The notes: generated by a model from the letters alone, not told the origin. A DNA stretch of 28,698 nt from Bacteroidota bacterium (GCA_003531115.1 DQHT01000082.1:11047-39744); one strand, 5' to 3'; numbered from the stretch's first letter, positions 1-8,893 are shown. Program-made: numbers and translations.

Positions 1-1106
1 ATTATGAGATCCGGGCAGACGATAGCATCTATGTTTTTGTTGAAGTAACTGTCGATCCGAACAACGTGAGCAACCCGTTGATCATCCAGGATTCGGTGGT
101 TTTTCAAACAAATGGAAATATCCAGGACGTGAAACTGGTAGCCTGGGGACAGGATGCCCATTACCTCACCGATTCTGTCCTGATCGGAAATATTGTATGG
201 GACGACCAGGTAAAACCCTATGTGATCTACAATTCCATACTCGTTAATACAGCTTCCAAACTGACGATTCTTGAAGGAGTAAAGGTTTATTCTTCGGTAG
301 GCAGCCGCATTTTTGTGAATGGTACGCTGGAGATACTGGGAAGTAAAGACAAACCGGTTATTCTTCAGGGTGCAAGGCTGGAGCAGACATACCGCAATAC
401 TCCTTCGCAATGGATCGGCATACGTTTATTGCCTGCAAGCCGATTGAATAAGATCGATTTTGCTGTAATAAAAAACGGGGTGCTGGGTATAGAAGTCGAC
501 TCACTCCAAACGGGAGGAGGCTTCAAGCTTGAGCTCAGTCATACAAAAATTTTAAACATGAGTGCCGGCGGACTGATCGGGTATACCGCCTGGATCAAGG
601 CCACCAATGTGTTGTCGGCCAATTGCGGGCAGTATACTTTTCTCGGTGAACTTGGAGGGAATTATGAACTCAAACATTGCACTTTCGCGAATTACAATAC
701 CACCTTTTTGCGTTCCAAACCTGCATTTGGCTTGAGCGATGCGGATTATGTCGATGCGAATGGAAATCGTACGCCCAATAATCTCGTATACCTTATTCAA
801 AACAGCATTGTTTGGGGTTCTTTAAAGGAAGAGTTGGTATTTTTTGAAGGCGGTCAGGGAAACGTGACAAAAACGATAGAAAACAGCGTCTTTCGAACAG
901 AAATCGGAGGATTGGGAGTAAACAATAACCAGATCAATATCGATCCCAAATTTAAGGATTACCGCGAATTGAATTTTGAGCTGGATACGCTCTCTCCTGC
1001 AAAGGATGTGGGCAGGACCCCCTTAACCCCACCCGTTTTAGACGACCTGCGTGGGGAACTGCGGGATGCCTTCCCCGATATTGGGGCTTTTGAAAGAAAA
1101 GAGTGA
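1..1106 (+). CDS. Secreted right-handed parallel beta-helix protein, 3' end (partial)
   Basis: The reading frame is open to the left edge of the window (frame beginning at base 3), so the real start lies outside and the GTG at 66 is internal. About 367 residues are visible. They form repeated short beta-strand runs with the rhythm of a parallel beta-helix, for example 'SKLTILEGVKVY', 'RIFVNGTLEILG' and 'KPVILQGARLE' in the first third. The end, 'LDDLRGELRDAFPDIGAFE', matches the closing motif of Bacteroidota choice-of-anchor Q/beta-helix surface proteins (LSPA-x-D-x-G ... R ... PDIGA[YF]E). By analogy it is an exported, probably cell-surface protein. The substrate or ligand cannot be told. 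No T9SS tail is seen. The next gene starts 36 nt downstream and probably has its own promoter. Confidence 0.75.
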   Translation, partial: YEIRADDSIYVFVEVTVDPNNVSNPLIIQDSVVFQTNGNIQDVKLVAWGQDAHYLTDSVLIGNIVWDDQVKPYVIYNSILVNTASKLTILEGVKVYSSVGSRIFVNGTLEILGSKDKPVILQGARLEQTYRNTPSQWIGIRLLPASRLNKIDFAVIKNGVLGIEVDSLQTGGGFKLELSHTKILNMSAGGLIGYTAWIKATNVLSANCGQYTFLGELGGNYELKHCTFANYNTTFLRSKPAFGLSDADYVDANGNRTPNNLVYLIQNSIVWGSLKEELVFFEGGQGNVTKTIENSVFRTEIGGLGVNNNQINIDPKFKDYRELNFELDTLSPAKDVGRTPLTPPVLDDLRGELRDAFPDIGAFERKE

Positions 1107-1142
1107 GACAAATGCTAACTTGCAGGTCTATTTGACATATTT

Positions 1143-1916
1143 ATGATCCGATTCGACTACCTGGAAGAAAATAAAGACAAATTCCGCGAGGAATTCCTCC
1201 ATAAAAAACCCTTTCCCCATATTGGTATTGACGACTTTTGTGAGCCGGAGAAAATTGATGCGCTCTATGCCAAAATTCCGGAAATACAGACGGAAAGTGC
1301 CGACTATATTTTTGCCAAAAACAAGTTCGAAAAATCCAAATTCACCGAACTGGGTCCTGAGTTTCAGGAGTTGTATGATGATTTTACTTCCGAACGCTTT
1401 CAAAAATGGTTGTGTTATGTAACCGACCAGGATGTATTCGTGGACAAACGTTTTTACGGTGGCGGCATTCACCAGGGGAAAAAAGGAAGTTTTTTGGATA
1501 TGCACGCCGACTTCAATTACCACCCCCTGGAAGAAACCTGGTTTCGCAACCTGAACCTGCTTCTCTACCTCAATAAAGACTGGAAAAAGGAATACAAAGG
1601 CGAATTACGTCTTGAACATAAAGACACCGGTGAGGCCGCCGAAGTTGATGTTCCGTTTAACCGCCTGGCCATTATGTTATGCCGCGGTTTTACCCTCCAT
1701 GGCTACGATCCGATCAATTTCCCTGAAGGTAAATTCCGGACCTCCATCGCTGCTTATGCCTATACCATCCATGAAAAACCCATGGAAGCAGCCCGTACCA
1801 CCGAATGGAAGATCGAAGCGAATAAATCCCCGTTAAAATATTTTGTGTCGAAACTATGGGTTCCCATGGTCAAACTCAAAAGTAAAATCAGCAAGAGCAA
1901 AACAGCAGATCATTAG
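1143..1916 (+). CDS. 2-oxoglutarate/Fe(II)-dependent oxygenase (prolyl 4-hydroxylase-like fold)
   Basis: 257 residues, the usual size for single-domain Fe(II)/2OG dioxygenases. The facial triad and co-substrate anchor are intact: H121-A-D123 in 'LDMHADFNYH', distal H186 in 'RGFTLHGY', and R199 in 'FRTSIAAY' as the likely 2-oxoglutarate salt-bridge residue. The N-terminus 'PFPHIGIDDFCEP' is typical of the PKHD-type family. These enzymes couple decarboxylation of 2OG to hydroxylation of a protein side chain or small molecule; the substrate cannot be inferred here. No signal peptide, so probably cytoplasmic. A promoter-like box (CTAACTTGCAGG, 1115-1126) lies 16 nt upstream. The S8 protease gene follows after 21 nt, so co-transcription is possible. 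Confidence 0.85.
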   Translation: MIRFDYLEENKDKFREEFLHKKPFPHIGIDDFCEPEKIDALYAKIPEIQTESADYIFAKNKFEKSKFTELGPEFQELYDDFTSERFQKWLCYVTDQDVFVDKRFYGGGIHQGKKGSFLDMHADFNYHPLEETWFRNLNLLLYLNKDWKKEYKGELRLEHKDTGEAAEVDVPFNRLAIMLCRGFTLHGYDPINFPEGKFRTSIAAYAYTIHEKPMEAARTTEWKIEANKSPLKYFVSKLWVPMVKLKSKISKSKTADH

Positions 1917-1937
1917 GGTTTTGTTGTCTATCCATTT

Positions 1938-4127
1938 ATGAAACACCGTTATATTCTGGCCCTGTTCCTTCTTTTGGCACAAAGCGCAAGTTTTGGCCAG
2001 TCAAAATGGACGGCCGGTTCCCAGCTTCTCTTCGAAAACGAGAAGCAGCAGGGCACATTTGAACTGCTTGTAGAAGTAGACCTGCAATTAGCGGATGAAT
2101 TTTTCAGTGCCCAGGGCCTCATTGCCGGTTCAAAGATCGGTGCTATATGGACCACAAGGGCCGATCGGGAACAGGTGGAAAACATGCTGAATTCCCTGGC
2201 AATCAAAAGGATAGAGATCAGCCGGGTTATATTTCCGCATTTTAAAGTGGATGATGTTTCCAGGGTCGCGAGTAAGGTTCATTTGGTTCAGAACGATCCG
2301 CTGGGTTGGGGCATTTCTGCACCGTATACCGGTAAAGATGTGATCGTTGGGATTATCGATATCGGTTTTCAGCCCGATCATCCTACTTTTTATGATACCA
2401 GCGGACAGGTAAACCGGGTAAAACGGTATTGGGACCAGCTCGACGAAACAGGAAATCCACCGGCAGGTTTCAATTATGGAAGTTTACATTCGACTTTGGC
2501 CGACATGATCGCAACTGTAGATCAGGAAGAACTTCACGGTAGCCATGTGGCGGGTATTGCGGGTGGGTCGGGTTATGGAAGCAAAAACCGGATGTATGCC
2601 GGAATGGCTTATGAGTCGGACCTGGTTTTTGTGAATATCCGTTTTTATGACAATCAATATCCGGCCAGTGCAAAGGGCGATTATCTTGTTGCTACTCCCG
2701 CCATCATCGATGGATTAAATTATATCTTTTCTTATGCTGATTCTGTAGGAAAACCGGCGGTAGTCAACCTGAGCTGGGGCATGCATACAGGGCCGCATGA
2801 TGGAACCAGCCTCTTTGATCTGGCTATTGAAAATCTTACCGGAAAGGGGAAACTTTTTGTTGGTTCGGCCGGGAATTCAAACTGGACCCGAACGCATATT
2901 AGCGCAAACTTAAAGCAGGATACCCTGCGCACGTTTCCGTTTAATAATCGAAATGTGCGAGCTGATGTAGAAGATATGTATATCGACATGTGGGGAAGCG
3001 CAGGTACCGATTTTGAAATGGCCATCGGACTGGCCGATACAAATGGAAACAGGCTGGGCCAAAGTCCTTATTTCAATACCCAAAAAGACACCCTCATCCA
3101 GGGAATGCTTACCGTTCTGAACGACAGTTTTGGCGTCGATACGCTGGAATATAGTTTATCCATAATTTCCCGTTATGCGGCGAATAACAAGCCGAACATT
3201 CTTTTTGAACTGAAAAATTATACCCCCCAAACCCGCAGGACCACCCTTTTTGTTTACTCTGATTCGAGTGAGGTACACGCCTGGAATTCGGGACAGATTC
3301 TGAGTTGGGGGGAGGGAGGATTTGCGGCTGCATTTTGGGGACATACCAATGTTCCTGGTTTTACCAGTGGAAATTCGAATTATGTAGTGGGTGAAAATGG
3401 CGGGACAGGGAAACAGACCATTACCGTGGGCGCATACAACAGCAGCGTAAACATGACGGCCATTGATGGTACACCGATCTTTGGAGGCTGGGGAAACCGG
3501 TCGCCGTTCAGTTCCCGGGGTCCGACCGTTGACGGGCGTACAAAACCGGATATTTCTGCTCCCGGAGAAAATGTAATTTCAGCCTTTAACCGGCATGCAT
3601 CGACCTCCTTTCGGATGAGTGATGTTCTGGATACCTTTGTTTGGAACGGACAAACGCAATTTTGGGGAGCCGCTTCGGGGACGTCAATGGCCTCTCCCAA
3701 TGCAACAGGGATCATCGCTTTATTCCTGCAGGCAAACGATAGCCTTGACCCGAATATGGTCCTTGATGTTCTGCAAAATACCGCAATCGTCGATCCCGAA
3801 ACCGGACTGGTGCCTAATAATGACTGGGGTTATGGAAAGATTGATGCCTACGAAGGGCTGCGTTATATTCTAAATTCTGTAGGCTTAAAGGAAATTGAAC
3901 CCGAGACCTGGAAGCTCTTTCCTAATCCATCACAAGGGAATATCCATATTTGGGGATCAGCGCCTGATGCAGCATTTCGTGTTTATGATCTGCAGGGAAA
4001 AATGCTCAGCAGCGGACATCTGACTGACAACCAAACGCATCTCGACCTGAGTTCCGGGCTCTACATTTTGGTCATCGAAGAGCAGGGTTGGCAAAAGAGT
4101 TTCAGGCTAGAGGTAGTGGGAAAATAG
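1938..4127 (+). CDS. Subtilisin-like (S8) serine protease with T9SS type A sorting domain
   Basis: 729 residues. A signal peptide (residues 1-21, cleavage after 'ASFGQ') precedes a propeptide-like region (about 25-120). The S8 catalytic triad is intact: D141 in 'GIIDIGFQPDHP', H200 in 'LHGSHVAG' and S583 in 'SGTSMASPNAT'. The oxyanion-region Asn is probably in 'FVGSAGNSN'. Between the last two blocks there is an insert of about 170 residues (roughly 310-490) rich in beta strands, reminiscent of the jelly-roll insert of Csp-type subtilases. The last ~75 residues, starting at 'WKLFPNPSQGNI' and ending in 'SFRLEVVGK', are a T9SS type A sorting domain, so the enzyme is expected to cross the outer membrane and be released or surface-attached. 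The gene lies 33 nt upstream of the E1 gene, which has its own promoter. Confidence 0.92.
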   Translation: MKHRYILALFLLLAQSASFGQSKWTAGSQLLFENEKQQGTFELLVEVDLQLADEFFSAQGLIAGSKIGAIWTTRADREQVENMLNSLAIKRIEISRVIFPHFKVDDVSRVASKVHLVQNDPLGWGISAPYTGKDVIVGIIDIGFQPDHPTFYDTSGQVNRVKRYWDQLDETGNPPAGFNYGSLHSTLADMIATVDQEELHGSHVAGIAGGSGYGSKNRMYAGMAYESDLVFVNIRFYDNQYPASAKGDYLVATPAIIDGLNYIFSYADSVGKPAVVNLSWGMHTGPHDGTSLFDLAIENLTGKGKLFVGSAGNSNWTRTHISANLKQDTLRTFPFNNRNVRADVEDMYIDMWGSAGTDFEMAIGLADTNGNRLGQSPYFNTQKDTLIQGMLTVLNDSFGVDTLEYSLSIISRYAANNKPNILFELKNYTPQTRRTTLFVYSDSSEVHAWNSGQILSWGEGGFAAAFWGHTNVPGFTSGNSNYVVGENGGTGKQTITVGAYNSSVNMTAIDGTPIFGGWGNRSPFSSRGPTVDGRTKPDISAPGENVISAFNRHASTSFRMSDVLDTFVWNGQTQFWGAASGTSMASPNATGIIALFLQANDSLDPNMVLDVLQNTAIVDPETGLVPNNDWGYGKIDAYEGLRYILNSVGLKEIEPETWKLFPNPSQGNIHIWGSAPDAAFRVYDLQGKMLSSGHLTDNQTHLDLSSGLYILVIEEQGWQKSFRLEVVGK

Positions 4128-4142
4128 TCCATGGATTTCGCC

Positions 4143-4150
4143 TAAATTTG
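4143..4150 (+). promoter_or_regulatory. Bacteroidota -7 promoter element for the E1 gene
   Basis: TAAATTTG is an exact match to TAnnTTTG and ends 10 nt before the ATG of the E1 gene. No clear TTG -33 element is seen about 19 nt upstream, so the assignment rests on the -7 box and its position in the 33-nt gap between genes. Confidence 0.6.
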
Positions 4151-4160
4151 GCGCCAAATT

Positions 4161-6140
4161 ATGATGGAATTCAACCGCAGGGAACTGAGCGATGATGTGT
4201 TGCTCGACCTCTATGCCCGATTGCTCAAACCCCGTATGATCGAAGAACGTATGCTTATCCTGCTCCGCCAGGGCAAGGTGAGCAAGTGGTTTTCAGGTAT
4301 CGGACAGGAGGCTATAGCCGTTTCTGTGGCTGCGGCCCTCGATGAGGACGAATACATCATGCCCCTGCACCGGAATCTTGGTGTTTTTACCGGGAGGGAT
4401 ATTCCTTTTTCCAAATTATTCGCCCAATGGCAGGGTAAAAAAGAGGGATTCAGCAAGGGAAGAGAGCGATCTTTTCACTTTGGTACGAACGAATACCATA
4501 TCGTTGGGATGATCTCCCATTTGGGGGCCATGTTAGGTGTGGCCGACGGGATCGCGCTGGCACATAAACTCAAAGGAGAGAAAAAACTTTCCCTGGCTTT
4601 CAGTGGCGATGGAGGAGCCAGCGAAGGCGATTTCCACGAAGCCCTGAATACTGCTGCCGTATGGGAATTGCCCGTTATTTTTTTGGTTGAAAACAATGGC
4701 TACGGACTTTCTACCCCTTCGTCCGACCAGTTCCGTTGCAAGCAGTTTATTGACAAGGGAATCGGCTATGGAATGGAAGCCTATCAGGTTGATGGGAACA
4801 ATATTTTGGAAGTCTATCATCTACTTAACACTTTGGCCCAATCTGTTAGGGAGAACCCACGTCCCATATTACTTGAATGTATGACTTTCCGCATGCGGGG
4901 CCATGAGGAAGCATCAGGCACCAAATATGTGCCTCAGGAATTGTTCGACGAATGGGGTAAAAAGGACCCGGTTGAAAATTACAGAAAATACCTGCAGGGC
5001 GCCGGGGTGTTGAGCGAAGAAAAGGAATTGGAAATTCGGTCGGCGATAAAAAGTGAGATCGAACGAGGCCTGGATGAGGTCTTTGAGCTGGCTGAAATCA
5101 CCCCGGATCTGGAAGAAGAAATGGCTGACGTGTATATGCAGCATGAGGTCGAGGTGATCGAGCCTGCAACTGCAGCCACAAGCACCAAACGCCTGGTAGA
5201 TGCCATAAGTGATGGCATGCGCCAGAGCATGGAAAGGTATCCGCAGTTGGTTCTGATGGGACAGGATATTGGAGATTATGGTGGTGTATTTAAGATCACC
5301 CAGGGATTTGTGGAACAGTTCGGAAGGGAGCGGGTACGAAATACTCCCTTGTGTGAGTCAGCTATCATCGGCGCGGCCTATGGATTGTCCATCAAAGGGC
5401 ATAAGGCTATGGTAGAAATGCAGTTTGCCGATTTTGTGACCTGCGGGTTTAACCAGATCATCAATAACCTGGCAAAGTCGCATTACCGTTGGGGACAAGT
5501 TGCCGATGTAGTGGTGCGTATGCCAACGGGGGCGGGTGTGGGTGCCGGTCCCTTCCATAGCCAAAGCAATGAAGCCTGGTTTTTCCATACTCCCGGATTG
5601 AAGGTAGTTTATCCATCCACCCCGGAGGATGCAAAAGGCTTGTTATGCGCCGCATTTGAAGACCCGAATCCGGTATTGTTTTTTGAACACAAGGCACTGT
5701 ACCGCTCTTTAGAAGGGGAAGTGCCGGATGATTATTATACAGTTCCGATTGGTAAGGCCCGCGTAGCCTTGTCGGGTGAGGATGTGAGCATCATCACGTA
5801 TGGAATGGGTGTTCATTGGGCGATAAATTTGTGCAGGGAAAAGGGAATTTCGGCCGATATCATCGACCTGAGAACACTATTGCCCTGGGATATGGAAGCG
5901 GTATTGAATTCTGTTAAAAAAACCGGCCGGGTCCTGGTGCTTCATGAAGATAGTCTCACCGGAGGAATCGGCGCAGAAATAGCCGCCTGGATATCGGAGC
6001 ATGCCTTTCAGTTCCTCGATGCACCGGTAAGGCGGGTAGGAGGATTGGATACTCCTGTTCCTTTCGCCATAAGCCTGGAACAGGCTTTTTTGCCCGTGCA
6101 CAGGTTAGAACAAACCTTAGTCGATTTGTTGGCATTTTAA
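4161..6140 (+). CDS. 2-oxoacid dehydrogenase E1, alpha and beta subunits fused (branched-chain type)
   Basis: 659 residues, equal to an E1-alpha (about 1-330) followed by an E1-beta (about 345-659). The alpha half holds the thiamine diphosphate/Mg motif: G149-D-G-G152 followed by N178-N179 in 'VENNGYG'. The beta half begins at 'TSTKRLVDAISDGM' and has E1-beta landmarks such as 'MGQDIGDYGG', 'TPLCESAIIGAAYG' and 'GPFHSQSNEAWF'. The enzyme decarboxylates a 2-oxoacid and passes the acyl group to lipoyl-E2. Fused E1 proteins of this type in Bacteroidota are generally assigned to branched-chain 2-oxoacids, but the sequence alone does not fix the substrate. No E2 or E3 gene is nearby. ATG 4161 was chosen because the -7 element lies 10 nt upstream; ATG 4164 is equally possible. 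Confidence 0.9.
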   Translation: MMEFNRRELSDDVLLDLYARLLKPRMIEERMLILLRQGKVSKWFSGIGQEAIAVSVAAALDEDEYIMPLHRNLGVFTGRDIPFSKLFAQWQGKKEGFSKGRERSFHFGTNEYHIVGMISHLGAMLGVADGIALAHKLKGEKKLSLAFSGDGGASEGDFHEALNTAAVWELPVIFLVENNGYGLSTPSSDQFRCKQFIDKGIGYGMEAYQVDGNNILEVYHLLNTLAQSVRENPRPILLECMTFRMRGHEEASGTKYVPQELFDEWGKKDPVENYRKYLQGAGVLSEEKELEIRSAIKSEIERGLDEVFELAEITPDLEEEMADVYMQHEVEVIEPATAATSTKRLVDAISDGMRQSMERYPQLVLMGQDIGDYGGVFKITQGFVEQFGRERVRNTPLCESAIIGAAYGLSIKGHKAMVEMQFADFVTCGFNQIINNLAKSHYRWGQVADVVVRMPTGAGVGAGPFHSQSNEAWFFHTPGLKVVYPSTPEDAKGLLCAAFEDPNPVLFFEHKALYRSLEGEVPDDYYTVPIGKARVALSGEDVSIITYGMGVHWAINLCREKGISADIIDLRTLLPWDMEAVLNSVKKTGRVLVLHEDSLTGGIGAEIAAWISEHAFQFLDAPVRRVGGLDTPVPFAISLEQAFLPVHRLEQTLVDLLAF

Positions 6141-6155
6141 ACTTTGCAGCGCCTC

Positions 6156-6175
6156 ATCCCCCTTCGGAGGGGGAT
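6156..6175. repeat. Perfect hairpin ATCCCCCT-TCGG-AGGGGGAT
   Basis: An 8-bp perfect inverted repeat with a 4-nt loop lies 16 nt after the E1 stop codon. It could fold in RNA as a stable stem. It is not followed by a U-tract (next bases TGGCTTTGGG), so it is not a standard intrinsic terminator. It may stabilise the E1 mRNA 3' end, or be a remnant of the GC-rich CCCCT/AGGGG intergenic repeats seen in this phylum. Confidence 0.5.
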
Positions 6176-6285
6176 TGGCTTTGGGTAGCCTTAAGTGATG
6201 TCTCCAGGGTTGGGGATAGTGCTTTGATGGTGGAGCTTTTCTTCCCCTTGTGAGAGCAATTCAGAACAAACACTATCTTAGCGGG

Positions 6286-7665
6286 GTGAAGTCCTTATTA
6301 AAGAAACTCTTTCGTTTTTTGAGCCATGGAGTATGGACGGTTGATGAAAACAAACTGAACCGGACAAATCGCTATTTGGTTAAGCTTATTCGGATCATCA
6401 TTCTTGCCTTTCAGGACTTCTCGCAAAAGAATCTGATCCTTCAGGCAAGCGCCCTCACCTTTTACACCCTGCTTTCTATCGTGCCTGTTGCCGCTATGGT
6501 TTTTGGGATGGCAAAAGGATTTGGTTTGGAACAACGCATGCGTGAAGAATTATTCCGCTCCTTTGAAAACCAACCTGAACTACTCGAACAACTTCTGGGA
6601 TTTGTAAACAGCCTGCTTGCCAATACCCAGGGAGGACTAGTTGCTGTATTTGGTTTTATTGTGTTGTTATGGTCGGTGCTGCAAATGTTGAGCAGTGTCG
6701 AAGAAAGTTTCAATAGTATCTGGCAGATCACCACCAACAGAACCTGGGTGAGGAAATTCACAGACTATTTCAGCATTTTACTGATCGCTCCCATTTTTAT
6801 TATCGTTGCCGGAAGTGCTACAATAATTATTACCTCCTTCATTACGGAATTTACGGAAGAATGGATCAGAATGGGCTTTCTAAAGGAGCTTTTTATTTTC
6901 GCGATCAATTTGATCCCGTATGTGTTAAATGCATTATTGTTCACATTGATCTACATAATAATTCCCAATACCAGGGTAAAATTCAAATCGGCGGTGGTGG
7001 CGGGGATGGTTGCGGGTTTCACCTTTCAGCTTTTCCAGTGGGGTTATATTGAATTTCAGGTCGGGGTAAGCAGAATGAATGCAATCTATGGAAGCTTTGC
7101 GTTTTTTCCCTTGTTTATCACTTTTTTGCAATTGAGTTGGATGATCGTTTTACTTGGAGCGGAGGTAAGTTACTCCTTGCAAAATATCCATCTTCATATT
7201 GATGAACGCCAGCACTTTATTCCTACCAACCGGCAAAAATTTATTCTGGCTCTCACCATTTTGGCCTTGTCGTGTAAACGATTTGAAAATGGCAAACCGG
7301 CCTATAGTGCACAGGAATTGAGTGAGCGTCTGGACGTGCCCTATAAGATGTTAAAGGAGTTTTGTATTGAATTATGTCGTGCCGGATTGTTAAGCGAACT
7401 CAAGTCGGTTGATAATTCTTTGGAAACACGTTATCAACCTGCGGTGGGTCCGGATAAGATCGACATGGTCTATGTTATGAGCCGCCTTGATGGTGTGAGT
7501 GTGATGCCGAAAGAAATCATCTTGCCGGATGATCTAAAATCCACCGAAAAGCTTGTCGATGACTTTTACACAAACAGTTCAAAGGCTAAGTACAATATGC
7601 CTATCCTCGAAATCTATCCTCAACTTTCTGAAGAAGCATTAAATCCTAGTACACCAGACTCTTAA
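6286..7665 (+). CDS. YihY/virulence factor BrkB family inner-membrane protein
   Basis: 459 residues from GTG 6286. GTG 6250 would add 12 residues. I prefer 6286 because a -7-like box, TATCTTAG at 6274-6281 (one mismatch), would lie inside the longer version, and 'KSLLKKLFRFLSHG' is a normal beginning for the family. The YihY core spans about residues 35-300, with roughly six membrane segments, the signature 'ASALTFYTLLSIVPVAAM' near the start and 'SWMIVLLGAEVSYSLQN' at the end of the core. About 150 cytoplasmic residues follow, with a winged-helix-like stretch ('YSAQELSERLDVPYKMLKEF ... GLL'), common in Bacteroidota members. The molecular function of the family is not established; it is not RNase BN, as formerly annotated. 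The 3' end overlaps the convergent lipoprotein gene by 20 nt. Confidence 0.85.
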   Translation: MKSLLKKLFRFLSHGVWTVDENKLNRTNRYLVKLIRIIILAFQDFSQKNLILQASALTFYTLLSIVPVAAMVFGMAKGFGLEQRMREELFRSFENQPELLEQLLGFVNSLLANTQGGLVAVFGFIVLLWSVLQMLSSVEESFNSIWQITTNRTWVRKFTDYFSILLIAPIFIIVAGSATIIITSFITEFTEEWIRMGFLKELFIFAINLIPYVLNALLFTLIYIIIPNTRVKFKSAVVAGMVAGFTFQLFQWGYIEFQVGVSRMNAIYGSFAFFPLFITFLQLSWMIVLLGAEVSYSLQNIHLHIDERQHFIPTNRQKFILALTILALSCKRFENGKPAYSAQELSERLDVPYKMLKEFCIELCRAGLLSELKSVDNSLETRYQPAVGPDKIDMVYVMSRLDGVSVMPKEIILPDDLKSTEKLVDDFYTNSSKAKYNMPILEIYPQLSEEALNPSTPDS

Positions 7666-8131
7666 ATTCCATTACCGTGCCATCAGCATGACTCGCCTGG
7701 CGCAAAGTAACCCGCGCATCGCGACAACCATTTGGAACGATGGTTTCTACGATGATGCTGGAGCGTGAGTGTGGTCCAACAAGTCCCTGCATCTTATAAG
7801 AAGAAAACGGTTGAAAATCACGCATTTGCAAAGAATCATAAATGATTTCGCCCTTGTTGTCAACAAAGCTGATATGCCCCTTGACCGAACTTAAGGCTAC
7901 TCCGGTTCGATTAATAACATCCATTTTCACCCATTGTCCGGAAATGGAAATGCGGGTAACTTTAAGTTCTACGAGAGGTCCGTTGGTTGAGGTAGGCATG
8001 GTTAGAATACTGTCATTTTGAGGTCCAGCGATCGGCTCTGTTTCCAGAAGGGCGACCTGGTCGGTGGTGGGGATACAAGAGGCAATTACAAAACACGCGG
8101 CAATAGCCCCGGCTAGTATGAGTAGGTTCAT
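7646..8131 (-). CDS. Small lipoprotein with FxLYD-like beta domain
   Basis: 161 residues. A signal peptide ends in the lipobox 'VIASC' (C19), so the mature protein should be lipid-anchored. A Thr/Pro-rich spacer follows (about 25-50), then a single beta-sandwich-like domain (about 53-150). The pattern 'LKVTRISISGQWVKMDVINR' followed by a conserved-looking 'VDNKGEIIYDS' resembles the FxLYD/DUF3426-type domains found in small exported proteins. No catalytic motif is seen. Its last 20 nt overlap the 3' end of the YihY gene on the other strand. A one-mismatch -7 box (TCATTTTG on the minus strand, 8155-8162) lies 23 nt upstream of the ATG. Function unknown. Confidence 0.7.
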   Translation of the reverse strand: MNLLILAGAIAACFVIASCIPTTDQVALLETEPIAGPQNDSILTMPTSTNGPLVELKVTRISISGQWVKMDVINRTGVALSSVKGHISFVDNKGEIIYDSLQMRDFQPFSSYKMQGLVGPHSRSSIIVETIVPNGCRDARVTLRQASHADGTVMEFKSLVY

Positions 8132-8271
8132 AGAATTAGGATTAGTGGATCAACAAAATGAAGATACAACAGCCTGAAATTCAATTCAACACATGACGTA
8201 TAATTTGCATAAAATCAGCAAATCAATTACGCAAAAGAAAAATAATAGGGATGATTTTTACACAGGAAGAT

Positions 8272-8889
8272 TTAACGTACCCTTCTCAGATAGGGACTTC
8301 CAGCCATTCCGTTTGGATTACACCCTGGTTTCCCTTCCGGGATCTGTATACCGAGTTTCTGGTAATGCTCGGTCCAGGAGGCCGGTATCTGGCCGGTTTT
8401 TTCGTCGGTAAAGGTCATTGGCTTCAGGTCAAAAATGCCATATGTAGAATACAAAGCATAAACGAATTCTGAACAATAGAAACCGTCATCTTCCATAATA
8501 TAAGTTTCATTGTAAGGCTTTCCCAGAAGCACATTTGCCCGTTTCCAAATGATAGGAAGGTGTTTGCTCATGGAGTCGGGTAAGCGGTAAACATGCATTT
8601 GGCGAAGGGCGCCTTCGTCATCTGTTTGAAAAGCACGGATCGATTCCTTTACTACCCCTTTTTTCGGGGCTGAATGCCATACGAATGTGTCTGTACCCTC
8701 GATTTGAAGGAGGCCCTGGTGCGCATAATTCCGAATGGAATCGCCTTCAGTAACTGCATTGATGGCTTGTCCCAGCCCTTCATCAGAGGCAATAAGAAAA
8801 AGAAAATCCCCGTTTTTTAAAGCGGCATTATTTTTTTTACAGCCCAATAACAAAAGCCCGATAAGGAGCATGAATACGAGTCTCATCAT
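8272..8889 (-). CDS. YiiX/YebB-like permuted NlpC/P60 cysteine hydrolase, lipoprotein
   Basis: 205 residues. The signal peptide ends in the lipobox 'LLGC' (C17). The mature part has the order expected for the circularly permuted papain-like YiiX/YebB family: a catalytic-type His first (H57 in 'NYAHQGLL', after 'NGDFLFLIASDEGLGQAI') and the nucleophile later (C139 in 'DGFYCSEFVYALY', with the adjacent E141). The Cys follows 'LLGKPYNETYIMEDD', as in the family. Members are thought to act as amidases or peptidases on cell-wall or lipid substrates; the substrate here is unknown. An exact -7 element ends 4 nt before the ATG, so the message is probably leaderless or starts at M2 (8886). The gene lies 30 nt downstream of the glycine-rich protein gene on the same strand. 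Confidence 0.8.
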   Translation of the reverse strand: MMRLVFMLLIGLLLLGCKKNNAALKNGDFLFLIASDEGLGQAINAVTEGDSIRNYAHQGLLQIEGTDTFVWHSAPKKGVVKESIRAFQTDDEGALRQMHVYRLPDSMSKHLPIIWKRANVLLGKPYNETYIMEDDGFYCSEFVYALYSTYGIFDLKPMTFTDEKTGQIPASWTEHYQKLGIQIPEGKPGCNPNGMAGSPYLRRVR

Positions 8890-8893
8890 CGGG

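Noticed and set aside
1128..1523. 131-codon minus-strand frame opposite the oxygenase
   Set aside because: It is a shadow of a gene whose HxD...H...R residues are intact.
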